In this document: positions 24,213 through 36,512 of the stretch, piece by piece
Numbering within the stretch: position 1 is the first letter of the stretch
How the letters are laid out: each line of letters begins with the position of its first letter
DNA from: Ascaphus truei
Taxonomy: Eukaryota > Chordata > Amphibia > Anura > Ascaphidae
Length of the DNA: 64,000 nucleotides
Assembly (NCBI GenBank): GCA_036426205.1
Contig: CM071570.1
Coordinates: 55,426,774-55,490,773, forward strand
Direction: 5' to 3'
The notes under the pieces: model-generated
Told to the model about the DNA's origin: nothing
The model's database searches: none
What the model saw: only the letters and a program-made list of their open reading frames with translations
Position numbers and translations under genes: made by a program

Positions 24213-26488
24213 ATTGTATTGTATGTCTTTATTTATATAGCACCATTAATGTACATAGCGCTTTACAGTAGTAATACACATGGTAATCAAATAAATAACA
24301 GATAATATAAATAACAGATCATGGGAATAAGTGCTTCAGACATAAAAGTAACATTAAGGAAGAGGAGTCCCTGCTCCGAGGAGCTTACAGTCTAATTGGT
24401 GGGTAGGGAGAACGTACAAAGACAGTAGGAGGGAGTTCTGGTAAGTGCATCTACAGGGGGCTAAGCTTTATAAATGTGCCCAGTATTACCCACAGTGCTA
24501 TTCATATGCTTGTTTAAGCAAGTGTGTCTTAAGGTGGGTCTTAAAGATGGATAGTGTGGGTGCTAGTCGGGTATTGAGGGGAAGGGCATTCCAGAGGTGC
24601 GGGGCAGTCAGTGAAAAAAGTTTAAGGCGGGAGAGGGCTTTAGATACAAAGGGGGTAGAAAGAAGACATCCTTGAGAAGAACGCAAGAGTCGGGATGGTG
24701 TATAACGAGAAATTAGGGCTGAGATGTAAGGCGGGGCAGAAGAGTGTAAAGCTTTAAAAGTGAGGAGGAGAATCGAGTGTGAGATGCAGGATTAGATCGG
24801 AAGCCAGAAGAGGGATTTCAGGAGGTGAGACGCAGAGACAGATTTAGGAAAGAGCAGAGCGATTCTGGCATCAGCGTTTGTAGGGGAGACAGGTGAGAGG
24901 CAGGAAGGCCAAACAGCAGGAGGTTACAGTAATCAAGACGGGAGAGGATGAGGGCCTGAGTCAGAGTTTTAGCAGTCGAGCAACAGAGGAACGGGTGTAT
25001 CTTAGTGATATTGCGGAGGAAAAAGCAACAGGTTTTAGAATGTGAGAGGAGAATGTGAGAGAGGAGTCGAGTGTGACCCCTAAGCAGCGTGCTTGGGCTA
25101 CTGGGTGAATGATCGTACGTCCAACAGTAATGTGGAAGGAGGTAGTAGGGCCAGATTTGGGAGGAAGTATGAGGAGTTTTGTTTTTGCCATGTTGAGTTT
25201 AAGGCGACTGAGGGCCATCCAGGATGATATAGCAGAGAGACATTCAGAAACTTTGGTTTGTACAGCAGGTATGAACACACAAATAATCAGCTAGGATTAT
25301 ATAAAGCCCCCTATTATTGCACTCTGGATAGGTGACAAAATGAGTGTATTGTCATCTCATAGAAGGCCACAAAATAACCTATTCCCTAAATAGGGTAAAC
25401 CGCAAAAGGTCACACTCAAATGAAAATAAAAAATACTTTAATGAAATACTGTAAAAACGACGAGACACCATAAAAATGCACAAGAATGCATGGATTAAAA
25501 TCCCCAAATGTGTGGAGGCATGGAACGAAAACGTGAACAAGTAATGTTCAAAACACGCATCTGTAGATAAACAGAGACTGCGTGGAGCTGCGAGGTCCCA
25601 CACAATCATGTGTGGTGATATACCAAATTGCCACAGTAAATGTGGAACACCGCAAGAGAAGGTATAAGAAAGACTCAGTGAGGCAATATACAACCTGACT
25701 TCAGTATCCTGCGTCTAGTGTATCAGCAGCCTGAGCCCCGTGAAGTGTCTGGAGCTAGCCGTGTCTCCTATCACAAACCGCGTGTACGTCAGCGTGATGA
25801 CGTCACGTGTTCCCCGACATACGTTTCGCGCGTCACAGCGCGCTCTCTCAAGGGGGAGGAGTCTAGCAGGTACAGCAGGTGTAAGGTCAGGTGTTGACAA
25901 GTAAATTTGTGTGTCGTCAGCGTAGAGGTGATATTTAAACCCAAGAGATGTTATTAGGTCACCTAGAGAGAGTGTGTACAGAGAAAAGAGAAGAGGTCCC
26001 AGGACAGAGCCCTGGGGTACCCCCACAGAGAGATCAATAGAGGAGGAGGCGGTGTTAGCAGAAGAGACACTGAAAGTACGATGGGAGAGTTAAGAGGAGA
26101 TCCAGGATAGAGCTTTGTTCCGGATACCAAGAGTTTGAGAATGTGAAGGAGAAGAAGGTGGTCCACTGTGTCAAATGCTGCGGAGAGGTCGAGTAATATG
26201 AGCAGAGTGTAATGACCTCTGTCTTTGGCAGCATGGAGGTCATCCGTTATTTTAGTGAGGGCTGTTTCCGTGGAGTGAGCAGCGTGGAAGCCAGATTGTA
26301 GAGGGTCTAGGAGAGAATAGATGTTGAGAAAATGAAGCAAGCGAGGGAATACAAGTCGTTCAAGGAGTTTAGAGGCAAAAGGCAGGAGGGAGACAGGTCG
26401 ATAGTTAGACGGACAGGTATGGTCAAGCTTGCTGTTTTTGAGTAATGGTATAACTGTTGCATGTTTGAAGGAGGAGGGAAAAGTACCA
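24213..26488 (-). pseudogene. L2-type LINE, reverse transcriptase and 3' end, broken
   Basis: On the minus strand from 26488 the frame reads [16 protein letters not shown], then [14 protein letters not shown], then [13 protein letters not shown] (RT motif A, about 26190). After a frame change it continues with [16 protein letters not shown] (motif B) and YADDTQIY (motif C, about 25925). Beyond a 600-bp insertion it resumes with LSAISSWMALSRLKLNM.KT (about 25230) and ends with LWNALP...APTLSIFKTHLKTHLL (about 24520). The 3' UTR has TTTATATAGC.CCATTAATGTACATAGCGC, typical of L2 tails. The endonuclease is missing and the frame is broken, so it is dead. Confidence 0.85.
25271..25870. mobile_element. 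600-bp insertion in the L2 with 10-bp target duplication
   Basis: TACAGCAGGT occurs at 25261-25270 and again at 25871-25880, and the L2 coding sequence is interrupted exactly between them. The insert has an AT-rich half with ATACTTTAATGAAATACTG and a GC-rich end with GACATACGTTTCGCGCG. It has no frame with a known motif. The 10-bp duplication suggests a LINE-mobilised (SINE-like) or Penelope-related retroelement; the class is open. Confidence 0.65.
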
Positions 26489-26490
26489 GT

Positions 26491-26868
26491 ACCTCTTCTC
26501 TTTTCTCTGTACACACTCTCTCTAGGTGACCTATTAACATTTTTTGGGTTTAAATATCACCTCTATGTTGACGACACACAAATGTACTTTTCAACACCCG
26601 ACCCGAACACATGATTCATAAAGCTTAGCCCCCTGCAGACGCACTTACCAGAACTCCCTCCTACTGTCTCTGTACATTCTCCCTACCTACCAATTAGACT
26701 GTAAGCTCCTCGGGGCAGAGACTCCTCTTCCTTAATGTTACTTTTATGTCTAAAGCACTTATTCTCATGATCTGTTATTTATATGATTACCACATGTATT
26801 ACTACTGTGAAGCGCTATGTACTTTAATGGCGCTATATAAATAAAGACATACAATTCAATACAATATT
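26491..26868 (+). pseudogene. Second L2 copy, internally deleted, opposite strand
   Basis: The plus strand reads [36 protein letters not shown] (26495-26612), the same RT segment as the minus-strand copy. It then jumps straight to the L2 3' UTR (AAGCTTAGCCCCCTGCAG, TAGACTGTAAGCTCCTCGG, TGGCGCTATATAAATAAAG), so over 1 kb of ORF is deleted. It abuts the minus-strand L2 head to head at about 26489. Confidence 0.8.
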
Positions 26869-27225
26869 TCAGCTGATTGAGGCACTTGTATCTGGGATAA
26901 CCTTAAAACCTGACCTATTTGGGGTCTTGAGGAGTGGAGCTGAGCACCCTTGATCTAGAAATGTGTGAAACTATCCAAAATGCAGTCAGCTGGCCACCCT
27001 CTGTTCTCACCCCCCCCTACCCCCACCCCCATAAATCTGATTCCCAGGATGCGTCTAGTTGAAACTTAAATGGCTAAACAATTCCCAAACATCACACATT
27101 TCCACCATGAATTAGCAGTTTTGCCTTTTTAAGGATAAGCCATGAAATAGAGTTTTGCAGAGAGAGTAAAACATAGAGGTGCCTGTTAACACATCTGAGA
27201 TGCATGGGAAATTTGTTCTTTAGAT

Positions 27226-27481
27226 CAGGGGTGCGCAGACTTTTCCCCCTGCTCGCGCCCCCCTCCTTACCTTGTCGCCAGCGTCAAATGACGCCATGTG
27301 GTCATTTCACGCCATGTTGCTGTGGCGATGCGTTGCCAAAGACAAAGTAGGGGAAGTTGTAGAGGCCTCGCGCGATCTCCCGGTATTTCATTTAAATGCC
27401 TTGGGGAGAATACGGGGCCTCTGTATTCACATCGCGCCCCCCCCCTGGAAATTCTTACGTCCCCCAATTAGCGCTACCCTG
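27226..27481. mobile_element. hAT-type MITE
   Basis: It begins CAGGGGTGCGCAGACTTTT, the hAT/Charlie-style end, and ends ACCCTG. Flanks CTTTAGAT (27218-27225) and CTTTAAAA (27482-27489) agree at 6 of 8. The interior has GCGTCAAATGACGCC-like palindromes also seen in the element at 34463-34762. Confidence 0.55.
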
Positions 27482-27489
27482 CTTTAAAA

Positions 27490-28703
27490 TATGTAAAGTA
27501 TATTCAAATGATTGAAATTATAGATGAATAGATAGATTAATGTTTTGTGAGGTATACAAGTCAATGGCTCTCTCTCTAACTTCACCCTTCTCTCTTCTAC
27601 CCTCTCGGGCAAAAGCCCAATGTCATGGTCTGGAATCCCTTCTTCCAAAGACTTGGAAAAACACTTGCAAACTCTGACTGAGCCCCGTTACCATGCCATG
27701 TTTACTACCGCATTATTAAAGAACAGACCCAGATCCTTTGTCAATATGAAGGTTTCCCAACGCATGCAATTTATTATGTACAAAGCTAATTTTAAAAACT
27801 TATATTAAAGGACGTATTTGTATGCACTATTATATACATGATATAGAAGTGGTAATAAAGTATTTATAATAGGCTAATCATTTATGGAATCAGTAAATAA
27901 TATTCAAGCTTCTGTACCTATCTGAAGGTTCCGGGCTTCAACCAATGGGAAAAGGGCATTGGAGCACCTCTCAGTTTACACATGGACTGAAATAGGTACC
28001 ACTTTTTTTTTTTTATAGGTAATGAACTTCAACAATAGGTACAGTACCTGCTAAATGGGTACAGTTGGAATATATGATTGAATATTCACTATTTCTGTAC
28101 TGAGGAAGCCTGTAACACTTTCCTGTGCAAGAAGGCGGTGTTGCCTATTTAAGAATGTATGCTACTTATTGTAGATACCTCTTGTAAACTGCAATGCAAA
28201 TGTATAACTAAATATGTTACTATACAAGTCTGTTTTCTGCAATTCTTTGGCACATTTTCAATTTATCACTGTCAGTTTATTTTGAACTAGACATTTTAAG
28301 ACTTGATTAAAATTCAAACTGTCAGAATATTCTTTTTAAATTCAACAAAGGAATATTTACTTTGAGGAAGTTCTTTGGTATGTCTCCCAAACACCATCTG
28401 ATAGACATATGTCGCTTAGAGTTTTGTGGGTAATTAGAAGAACAACAGACGTTGGGAAATATTGCATATTCGGCATAAAAATCTGATTTTTTTTTAATAT
28501 GTAATTTAGTTTTGACCAGAGTAATGATTTATAGTTCTAACGAGATATGTCATTAAAACATATTCAATAAACAATTAGTATAACAATGTTGGGAAATCCC
28601 GGCTTATTATACTCTGTGCATTGAGATATTCTATAACTTTGCAGGTCATTCAGTTTATAGCACAATCACACTGAGTAAATTAGAAGGATGTGTGATAGTA
28701 TAG
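27490..28703. other. No gene recognised
   Basis: AT-rich DNA; a frame near 27620-27808 has no recognisable motif. Confidence 0.5.
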
Positions 28704-28711
28704 CAAGAGTG

Positions 28712-29190
28712 CAGTGGTTCCCAAGAGGTGGTTCATGAACCACTAGGAAAGGAGTGTCTGCCGCTGCTATAGCACACTCCTCCCTTGCTGCCTTTCTCCT
28801 CTGTCGCCCTGCTTCAAGCTCTCCCGCCGTCCAACTGCTCTGCCACCCTGTGCCGCTCTGGCAGTCCGCCATCCTCTTGTCCCACTGTCGTCCTCTGCCA
28901 CCACTCCTCCACTCCTCCGCTCTGCTCCACTCCTCCACCTTCACTGAAGCCAGTTACCCATTGAGTGGGTGAGAGGAGGAGGAGGAGCGGGATGAGATGA
29001 GGAGGAGAGGAGTGCGACAGGATGAGGAGGGGGTGGGTGAGAGGATGAGGGGGTGGGTGAGGGAGAGGATGAGGGTTGGGTGGGGGAGAAAGAGAGAGGA
29101 TGAGGAGGGGGGTGAAAGAATGAGGAGCGGGGGAGAGAGGATGAGGAGGAGAAGTGAGCCCATGGAGGGACTACATGTTTGGAATCACTG
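28712..29190. mobile_element. hAT-type MITE with an internal CT/GA-rich core
   Basis: Ends CAGTGGTTCCCAAG and GTTTGGAATCACTG form the terminal inverted repeat. Flanks CAAGAGTG (28704-28711) and CAATAGTG (29191-29198) match at 7 of 8 positions. Inside, 28740-28945 is pyrimidine-rich and 28970-29155 is a purine-rich GATGAGGAGGGGGTG-type minisatellite, giving a strand-composition switch near 28950. Confidence 0.7.
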
Positions 29191-29198
29191 CAATAGTG

Positions 29199-30875
29199 AG
29201 ACCTACTTGGCAACAACTTTCTTCTAGAGTTTCTAAGAAATGTGCCTTTGAGTTTGCATGGAAAACAAAAGAAAACAAGCAGAACTCATTATATGTCCAC
29301 CTGTGTTTGCTGCTAATGTTGCAGCTTTCTGTTGGCCGCAGGATTGTGTCTGACCTCGTCCACAATATTATAAGAACCAGAGTTTTTCTCCATGGGACAC
29401 CCTGTTACCGCCGTTTCAGAGAATATACAATTGAACCTGATGGATTGCTGCTTGAACCCCTCCACTGCAACTGCAATGCATTTCAAAGCAACTCATTCTG
29501 AAAAATTGACAGCTCTTCTATGGTTCCCTCAGACTGCACTGGGCTCCAGGGAGAGCTGCATTTTGACCTCCCGAACACTTATTATTTCAACTGCTCATAT
29601 CTCCGGAAAGAATCATTGGAACATTCCCTGAAAGAGCAAGAGGAGTTTTGATAAAGTAAATATACACAAAATGGAAATTGCTGCTTTGAAGCAGGTCCCA
29701 TTACACTGGTTACAAAAATATTTTTAATTGAATAATTATCTGTTTCATCCTCATCATGTGGATCACACAAATGCTCCAGCAGCTTTCAATCTTTGTGAAA
29801 TATTGATGTACCATCAATTTTTTCTAAGCCTCTTAAATATTATTGTCATTATGAATTTTCGGAGAATCATATGCGCAGTCCAAATCACAGCACGTTATTA
29901 ACGTGTAATCTATGACGTCCCTCCTACTGAAATAAAAATGTATTTGATGTGGTATTGTTGTGTTTGGTTGTTGGAGTAAGGATTTTGGGCCTAAATTTGG
30001 AAAGCTTTTCAACATATGTTGAACTATAAATGATACTGAAGGAGTTCTAGATCTACAAGTGTTATTGCAAATCCAACATAAGATTCAGAGTCTGTACCTT
30101 ACAGAGACATTTATACAATCTAATTATCTTGACTAACAGACCTCCGACACTATACTTTTATCCAATTGTAATTTAAAACCAGAGCTTTCCTGTTGTCACC
30201 AAACATGAGTGTGTGTCTGTTGTAGATAAACTTTTTACCTCAAAATAAAGAACTGGCTATTCCACTGATTAAATTATTTGTCTTAACACCTACATCTCTT
30301 TGTCTCCCAGGATGCTGTCTGCAGAGAGCACACACACAATTATGTGTAGTTGTTTGTAAAGCTAAGTTGAGAAGTCCCCTTCCCACTGGCTGATTTCTAT
30401 AGATATAATTGTTTTCTCCCACAATAGTGTTTATGGTAAAGTGAGCTATTACATGTGGGATTTGGGCACAATGGGCCCGATCTAGTGTTTACACACAGTG
30501 GCAAATATAGTGTTGCTGTAAAGAAACTAGAGCTATGCCAACGCCATTTCAGAAAGCAGACCCCAAAGTAGAGTTCGTCGCAAACAACTGTTTATAAATT
30601 ATTATTTACGTCGTAGATTAAGGCCATTGGCTATTCATCATTTTTAAGTCTACCCCAATCGTACGTCTGTGCGTAAACATTGCGTTAGTACCGAATGATT
30701 ACGTCAGAGTTATATTAGCACTGCAAGAAATGAGTACATGTCCTATATGCTTCTTCAGGGCAGCTCTCTACAGTCTGCAACACGTCTTTATACAAGCTCT
30801 GCAACATCATGACGGAGAATCAGCCAGCATACTGAGAGGGAAATATATACTGTATATGGGGCCCTACTTAATAGG
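29199..30875. other. No gene recognised
   Basis: Intron-like AT-rich DNA without clear elements or exons. Confidence 0.5.
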
Positions 30876-30879
30876 ATCT

Positions 30880-30945
30880 CTCTATCTCTATCTCTCTCTC
30901 TTTCTTTCTCTTTCTTTCTCTTTCTCTCTCTCTTTCCATTTGTAA
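30880..30945. repeat. (CTCT/CTTT)n microsatellite
   Basis: Alternating TCTATCTC, TCTCTCTC and TTTCTTTCTC runs. Confidence 0.85.
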
Positions 30946-31566
30946 GGCTTTTGCCAGAATGAAAACTAGTTTATGTTCCATAGAAGTATGGCTTTATAGC
31001 CTACGAATTGTTTGGTGTGATACAATTTCTAGCATGATTTCTTGGAAAAATCAGAGAAACAAGCTGTTTTAATTGTCTGTGTTCTTTCTGATGGAATGGT
31101 CTTTTGTAGAGCAGAGCAATGCATTACAAGGAGCTCTGGTATTCAACCAGTACTCAACATATAACAAAAACATGAAACAAAATGTACTTTTTCACTGCCA
31201 GAGGGATACCTTGTTAAAGGGTTAAAAATGATAGAAAGGTGTTGCATAGCAGAGTGCCTTCAGTGTAATAAATATTATATTGCTAAAGCACCTCTGTGAT
31301 CCTTTTCGCTGACAGAAACCGGAATGTTCAATCCCAAACGTGTGTCGCCATAAAACAGCCAATAGACATTTCAGATCAAATTGCATGTAATTGTTTGTGT
31401 CATCCACCGTATGTGAATCAGTCACGGTTCACAACAGCGCAACACATGCGATTACCAATTCTTTACCCCTGTCCAGAAATAGTTGCAAAAACGATTCTGT
31501 TTGTTCTGCACCTTACACTACTTGTGTTCACTTGAACCTATTTATTGGGCATCTTTTCAGCGAGGT
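30946..31566. other. No gene recognised
   Basis: Unique-looking DNA up to the target site of the next element. Confidence 0.5.
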
Positions 31567-31574
31567 CTCAGGAG

Positions 31575-31983
31575 TAGAGATGGGCACATTTTTTTTGCGG
31601 ATTTGGAAACCGCCTCGGATCGCCCGGTTCCTTTGGTCCACGAAATCGGTTTAAAAAAGGGCAATTCGTCTTTCCCGATTTGTATTTATTTATTTTTGTG
31701 TCACTGACAATCCACATGGCGGATTCCACAATCCGTTGGCGGATTTTAAGAATCCATAACGCAATCTGTTGGCGGATTTTTAAAAATTTGCCAACGGATT
31801 ACGGAATTCGCGGATTGGATTCTTAAACATCAGTGTATATTGTATCCATTGGTGTTTTTGGATTCATTCTAACGGATTGAAACTGGATCAACCAGTCTAC
31901 GGATTTTACATCGCAGAACGGATTTTGAATGGCAAGCTTGGAAAATTCCAGGAAACGGATCTCGACAGTTTCGCTCATCTCTA
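31575..31983. mobile_element. hAT-type MITE with perfect 8-bp target duplication
   Basis: Termini TAGAGATGGGC and GCTCATCTCTA are inverted repeats with one mismatch. CTCAGGAG is present at both 31567-31574 and 31984-31991. The 409-bp body is built from irregular copies of CGGATT and AATCCG (for example GGCGGATT, CCAACGGATTACGG), so it can form many small hairpins. No transposase. Confidence 0.8.
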
Positions 31984-32149
31984 CTCAGGAGTCGGACATA
32001 TTTTCACACATTTGCATATTGATACTAAAGAGGCCAATGGGTTATTATAAAGCTACAATTCCTGTCCAAGAGGCCTTTATGAATTTTAATGATATAGTGA
32101 TAATATCTGACCCGAGCATGTCCTGCTATTGTTATTTATTTATTTAATT

Positions 32150-33900
32150 TTTTAATAACTGTTTGTTTATTTAGAATTTTTCAATGGGTATAGAATGGAA
32201 AAGGGACACAGGGAAAATATGAACGCATAATGAGTTACATCATACTGTATATAACAACTTTTGGTTTACAGCTTATTAGGCTATGGAATAGGGGGGATAA
32301 TATATAGGGTATGGAGGGGAAGAACAACATAAGAGTAAATTAAAAAAAGAATCTGAATAAAAAGAATAACACCCATTTCTAGGCCCATCCACACATCCAT
32401 AGCTTCCTTACACCTCTTAAATAGAAGCATTGGCCAAAGACTGCACAGTTAGTGATCACCCCCCTTCACATCTTACATCAACAAATCTGTACCAAGATCA
32501 GGAACCCCACCTCTCTCCGCATCCAGCCATAATTCCCATACTGATGGGAATTTCTGGGGCTCTCCTTCAGGAATGCTGTGATTCTTTCCATAGAGAAAAT
32601 ACCACACCCTTCATTTAATTACACTGATATCTGGGGCCTCTTGCTTGTTCCATAGAATTGAAATACAGCATCTGGTTGATAAAATAATATGCGAGGAAAG
32701 CTTATAGTTGTTTTTGGTCAGGTCTTGAGGGTGTCTACCTAACAGGGCAAAGCAAGGGTCTAGGGCCAGGGGCCTACCCAGCACCATGCCCAATAGAGTG
32801 AATGGAAAGAATACCTCAGTGCGCTAAGTGTATATACTGTACCAAAAAGAAAAAAATATATACTTAACAAACAAAAGTGCGGTGCTGGGACACTATTCTC
32901 ATAAGAATATATAAATAAACAAAACATGTAAAGTGTTCAGGTACACAAAATGTAATTTCAGCAGTACATATGCATAAAAGAGATACCTTAAGGGTGTCCA
33001 GTGCAACACTAAAAAGTCTCCTAAACAGGTGTTATGAAAACCCAAAAAAGTCAATAAAGGATATAAATTCCAAACACCTGGAATCATTAGTGGCTCATTA
33101 CTTCTGTGGGTAAACGTCCCGCAGCTTATCTCACATAGCTCATTTGCACATAGAAAAAAAGAGAGAAGTGCAGGGACCCACAATAGTGTAATAAAGTGTA
33201 CTAAAGGTAAAATAGCACAATAAAACAGTAACGCCCTTACAGGAATCAAGATCTATAGCGCAATATCACCAGAAACATATGGCTCCGGCGCTGATCCAAG
33301 ACCCACCGCTGTCCGTTTGTGCAGGCCCGTCTGTCTGCGATGTTGTAGAGATTGGAGGGGGGACTGATCAGGTAGTCCCATGTGAAGAAGGAAGGACGCC
33401 ACTCTTGGAATACACTCCGTGTGTCCCTTGTACGGAGGAGAATTCTGTGTATGCCTCTCAAGGATAAACATGAATATCTGCTTCCATAGGGGTATTATTA
33501 TCGGACATAACCACCGGGTGTGAACTAAGGATCCCTTTTTCCACATCTTCTATAGCACAGATCTTTCTCTATTGATGGCGTGTAGCTTAACCGGGGTTAG
33601 ATACCACTTGAATAGCACTTTCTATGAGTTCTCTTTTAGAACCGTGCATATCGAACATTTAGCTGTTGCTTCACAGATCGCGTCCAATTCGTCTATATTT
33701 AACGTGGCTCTCAATTCCTCCTCCCACTTTAAAATGTACGGACACTTATCGGCATGGTCGGTGTTCAGTAGCATCTGATATGTTTGTGAGATCAACGCCC
33801 GCTCTAAATATCTGAACTTATATATAAGTTCAAAGTGGGCAATGGGAGTGAATAGACATAATACAATATTTCATTTGTAAGAAGCGGAAAATGTCAGAGG
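32150..33900 (-). pseudogene. L1/Tx1-type LINE ORF2 C-terminal remnant
   Basis: On the minus strand, 33600-33450 reads WYLTPVKLHAI.RERS, then KMWKKGSLVHTRWLCPIIIP and LWKQIFMFI. This is the C-terminal pattern of L1/Tx1 ORF2 (WY.TP..L, C...GT..H.WW.C..I..FW). After an insertion it continues at about 32770-32615 as DPCFALLGRHPQDL, then IILSTRCCISILWNKQEAP, matching the ALL...L..AAR..IA..WK end. A 3' UTR runs down to about 32150. Frameshifts and stops make it dead. Confidence 0.6.
32815..33407. mobile_element. About 590-bp insertion in the L1 remnant
   Basis: The L1 match stops and resumes across this block, and GAATAC occurs at both borders (32809-32814 and 33408-33413). The body is AT-rich on the left and more GC-rich on the right, like the 600-bp insert at 25271-25870, with phrases such as GTAATAAAGTGTACTAAAGG. 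No coding motif. The borders are approximate. Confidence 0.45.
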
Positions 33901-34454
33901 GAGGCAATTTCCTTTCTTTTAAATCAGTCAAATTATTAATGTTTAAGCCATCTACAGCATGGGGTCATCAATTCGAGTGAGTCCTGCTTTAACCCAAGCA
34001 TTAAAGGCCAGTTTAGACAGCCCTGGGGTTCTGCGCTTGTTATATTTAATGTTGGGTTTTTTTGTGTTTAAAAATATAGATTTTTTTGTTTAATCTCCAT
34101 TGTCTGAGGTTTTTTAAAACCGCTTGATTACTCAGTGCTGATCATTAATGTTTTGTACTTGCTACTGAATTCTCTCTTCTTATTTGGGTATGAGGCTGTA
34201 ACTTGGTGCAGCAAACTTAAAGCTATTACATGTCTTGGCTTTCCCACTTCCTGATATAGTTACAGTTTTTCTTCAGAGCGTAATGCCGCCATGATAAGTT
34301 TAGTGCAATAAAGATCTGCAAAGTCATTGGGACATTATGTGACAGTTAATGGATGATTTCAGAGCTTCCAACATGGTACACATGAAAATAGGTTCCACCG
34401 TAGCTCCTCCACTTGTGCTGGTTGGAGGTACCACCAAGCAATCCTTTGGAAGTT
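33901..34454. other. No gene recognised
   Basis: AT-rich sequence between the L1 remnant and the next hAT-type element. Confidence 0.45.
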
Positions 34455-34462
34455 CCCTAACA

Positions 34463-34762
34463 CAGGGGTGCATACAAAATGTTCTAAAGGGGGCGCTGAA
34501 CCGAGCCTCGTGCACATCCCCACAACATTTAAACTGATTGCCGGAGGAGAGTGCAGGGCCTCTGTAACGGTCTCTTACCTTCTATACGGCTTCTCCTCCA
34601 TCTTCTGATATCGATGAGGCGTCGCCATGATAATGCGGCGTCAAATGGCAATGTGTTGCCATGACAACATGACGTTGAGGAGATGCCGGAGAGCAGGTAA
34701 GAGGGCTGGGGAGAGAGGAGGGGTGTGGGCGGGGCGCGAATTTAAAAGTTTGTGCACCCCTG
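34463..34762. mobile_element. hAT-type MITE, 300 bp
   Basis: Ends CAGGGGTGCATACAAA and TTTGTGCACCCCTG form a terminal inverted repeat. Flanks CCCTAACA (34455-34462) and CCCTAACC (34763-34770) match at 7 of 8. The interior has CGTCGCCATGATAATG and GGCGTCAAATGGC, similar to parts of 27226-27481 and 55142-55847. Confidence 0.75.
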
Positions 34763-34799
34763 CCCTAACCTGTGCAGCTTGTCTCCTCCCCCTTTCTTG

Positions 34800-35062
34800 T
34801 TCTTTACCTGCCTGGTCAGTAAATGAAAATATCCCTTGTAATGCATTTGCATGTCTCAGAGAGATCTGCAACCCTGTTTTCCTCCATTATCTCTTGGCAT
34901 ACAATGCTTCCACTGCAGCCAGGGATTCTGGGTAATGACATGCAAATGAGCACACAGTGTCACTCTTTACCCCTCATCCCTTTCAACATGGGCCCCTATA
35001 AGCTTATGCCTGCTGCATTACACAGCTTTTCAGCACAGCCTGGGTTAAAGATGTGCATAGCC
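34800..35062 (-). repeat. Penelope-like pseudo-LTR copy, antisense
   Basis: Shared landmarks in inverted order: GCATTTGCATGTCTCAGA, TCCACTGCAGCCAGGGATTC, ATGCAAATGAGCACACAGT and CAGCACAGCCTGGGTT. It stops before the hammerhead. Confidence 0.6.
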
Positions 35063-36085
35063 ACTAAACCTACTCACTATTGAAGTCAGTACTTCACTTT
35101 CCTGTGTCTTTTTTCTTTTGTGGATTATATCTTCCAGCAGTATAAAAAAAAAAGAAAAGAGAATGATATGGTATTAAAGTAGAAATATCTTATAAAAGTT
35201 ATTTCAGCATAAATTTGCGAGACTAAATGAGCCTTTTTACACTGTTCTCCCGATCCCTGCCAATTCATTTTTTCAGGGCAGATTAGGAACTCTAGCTGTG
35301 TGTGTTCCTCATCCAATTAAATAAGCATATTTTTTTCTAAGAATGGGGTTTTAACCACTGAATTGATTTTTTTTTGTAATCAGAGACACTAGGGGGTTTG
35401 ATGGTTGTTAAGCATTATCTACTCTTCTCAGGTAGTAAAAAGATTCTGTGCTTAACCCCCAGCCATACATATTCATAGAGCGTGCAGATGATGGTTAACA
35501 ACCCAGGCTCTCTCGCTTCTTATTCCTCACATACGGCATCTCTTCTGTAAATATTTAATTGCTATTTCCCATTGACCTATAAAACACAGAAACTAGTTTT
35601 TTTTTTATCAATTTAAATAGTAAATACCATAGTGCATTTCCCCCAGATCTGACAAGTCTCGCCTAATTGAAGGCAGTCTCGCTTCTTTTTAATATCAGTG
35701 CTGTCTTTGGGCCTCAGTCAGTATGTTCAGACGCTGCCAGTTAGCCCAGCTTTCATCTAATCGCATCGTATTGAGTAAGGCCTTTTAGACTTAAATGGAG
35801 TCTCACATATTCAACTAAGTAGTTCTCTATTAAAATTACATTTTTGGTCTGGGTATCTCCCAGGGACTCAAATCATGAGATTTGAAGTTGCTTCTCCTTT
35901 TCCACCTGGTTTCTGTTTAAGATGCTCCAGCATATGGGAATATTAGGCTGGTTCCATAGTGCGGGCGTGCGCTGCACTTTTAGTTGGCTGAGGATAGCCA
36001 GCCATTCTATAATAGGGCCGCGCACGGCAGGGAGCGTGGTGCAGACCGACGAGGGAGAAGATGAAGAAATTAATGATTTTGCGCC
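35063..36085. other. No gene recognised
   Basis: AT-rich DNA; a GC-rich patch near 35945-36100 begins TTAGGCTGGTTCCATAGTGC and may be a MITE end, but no partner end was found. Confidence 0.45.
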
Positions 36086-36089
36086 GCTA

Positions 36090-36425
36090 CCGGCGCTGTA
36101 ATGTATGTGTATGTATGTATGTATGTGTATGTATGTATGTGTGTACTGTATGTGTCAAAGTTAAATAAATAAAAAATATTTTTATTACAACATTTAATTA
36201 TTACATATAATTACAATGTTAATTATAACATTTAATAACATTTTTTTTTATTTTAAAAATATTATTTAATACATAATTCACAATCTCTACACACACACAT
36301 ACACACACACACATACACACACATACATACACACACAGTACCTTCACTCACAGCATACACACGAAAAGCATACACACAAAAAGCATGCGGCACGTGCACG
36401 CGCGTTCGCACGGACGCACACAGCA
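36090..36425. repeat. (GTAT)n and (CA)n microsatellites
   Basis: TGTATGTATG runs at about 36100-36145 are followed by AT-rich DNA and by ACACACACATACACAC runs at about 36290-36340, then degenerate CA/GCA text to 36425. Confidence 0.85.
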
Positions 36426-36512
36426 TAGAACGGCCCTTACATTGCATACTAAGAATAGCATAGTTTAAATATTTTAATGTTAAGGTTTTTCATATCGTCA
36501 GTACAGTAGTAA

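Noticed and set aside
25790..25850. Hammerhead-like ACATACGTTTCGCGCG end of the 600-bp insert
   Set aside because: The minus strand has GAAACGTATGTC but no CUGANGA core was found upstream, so a ribozyme cannot be supported.
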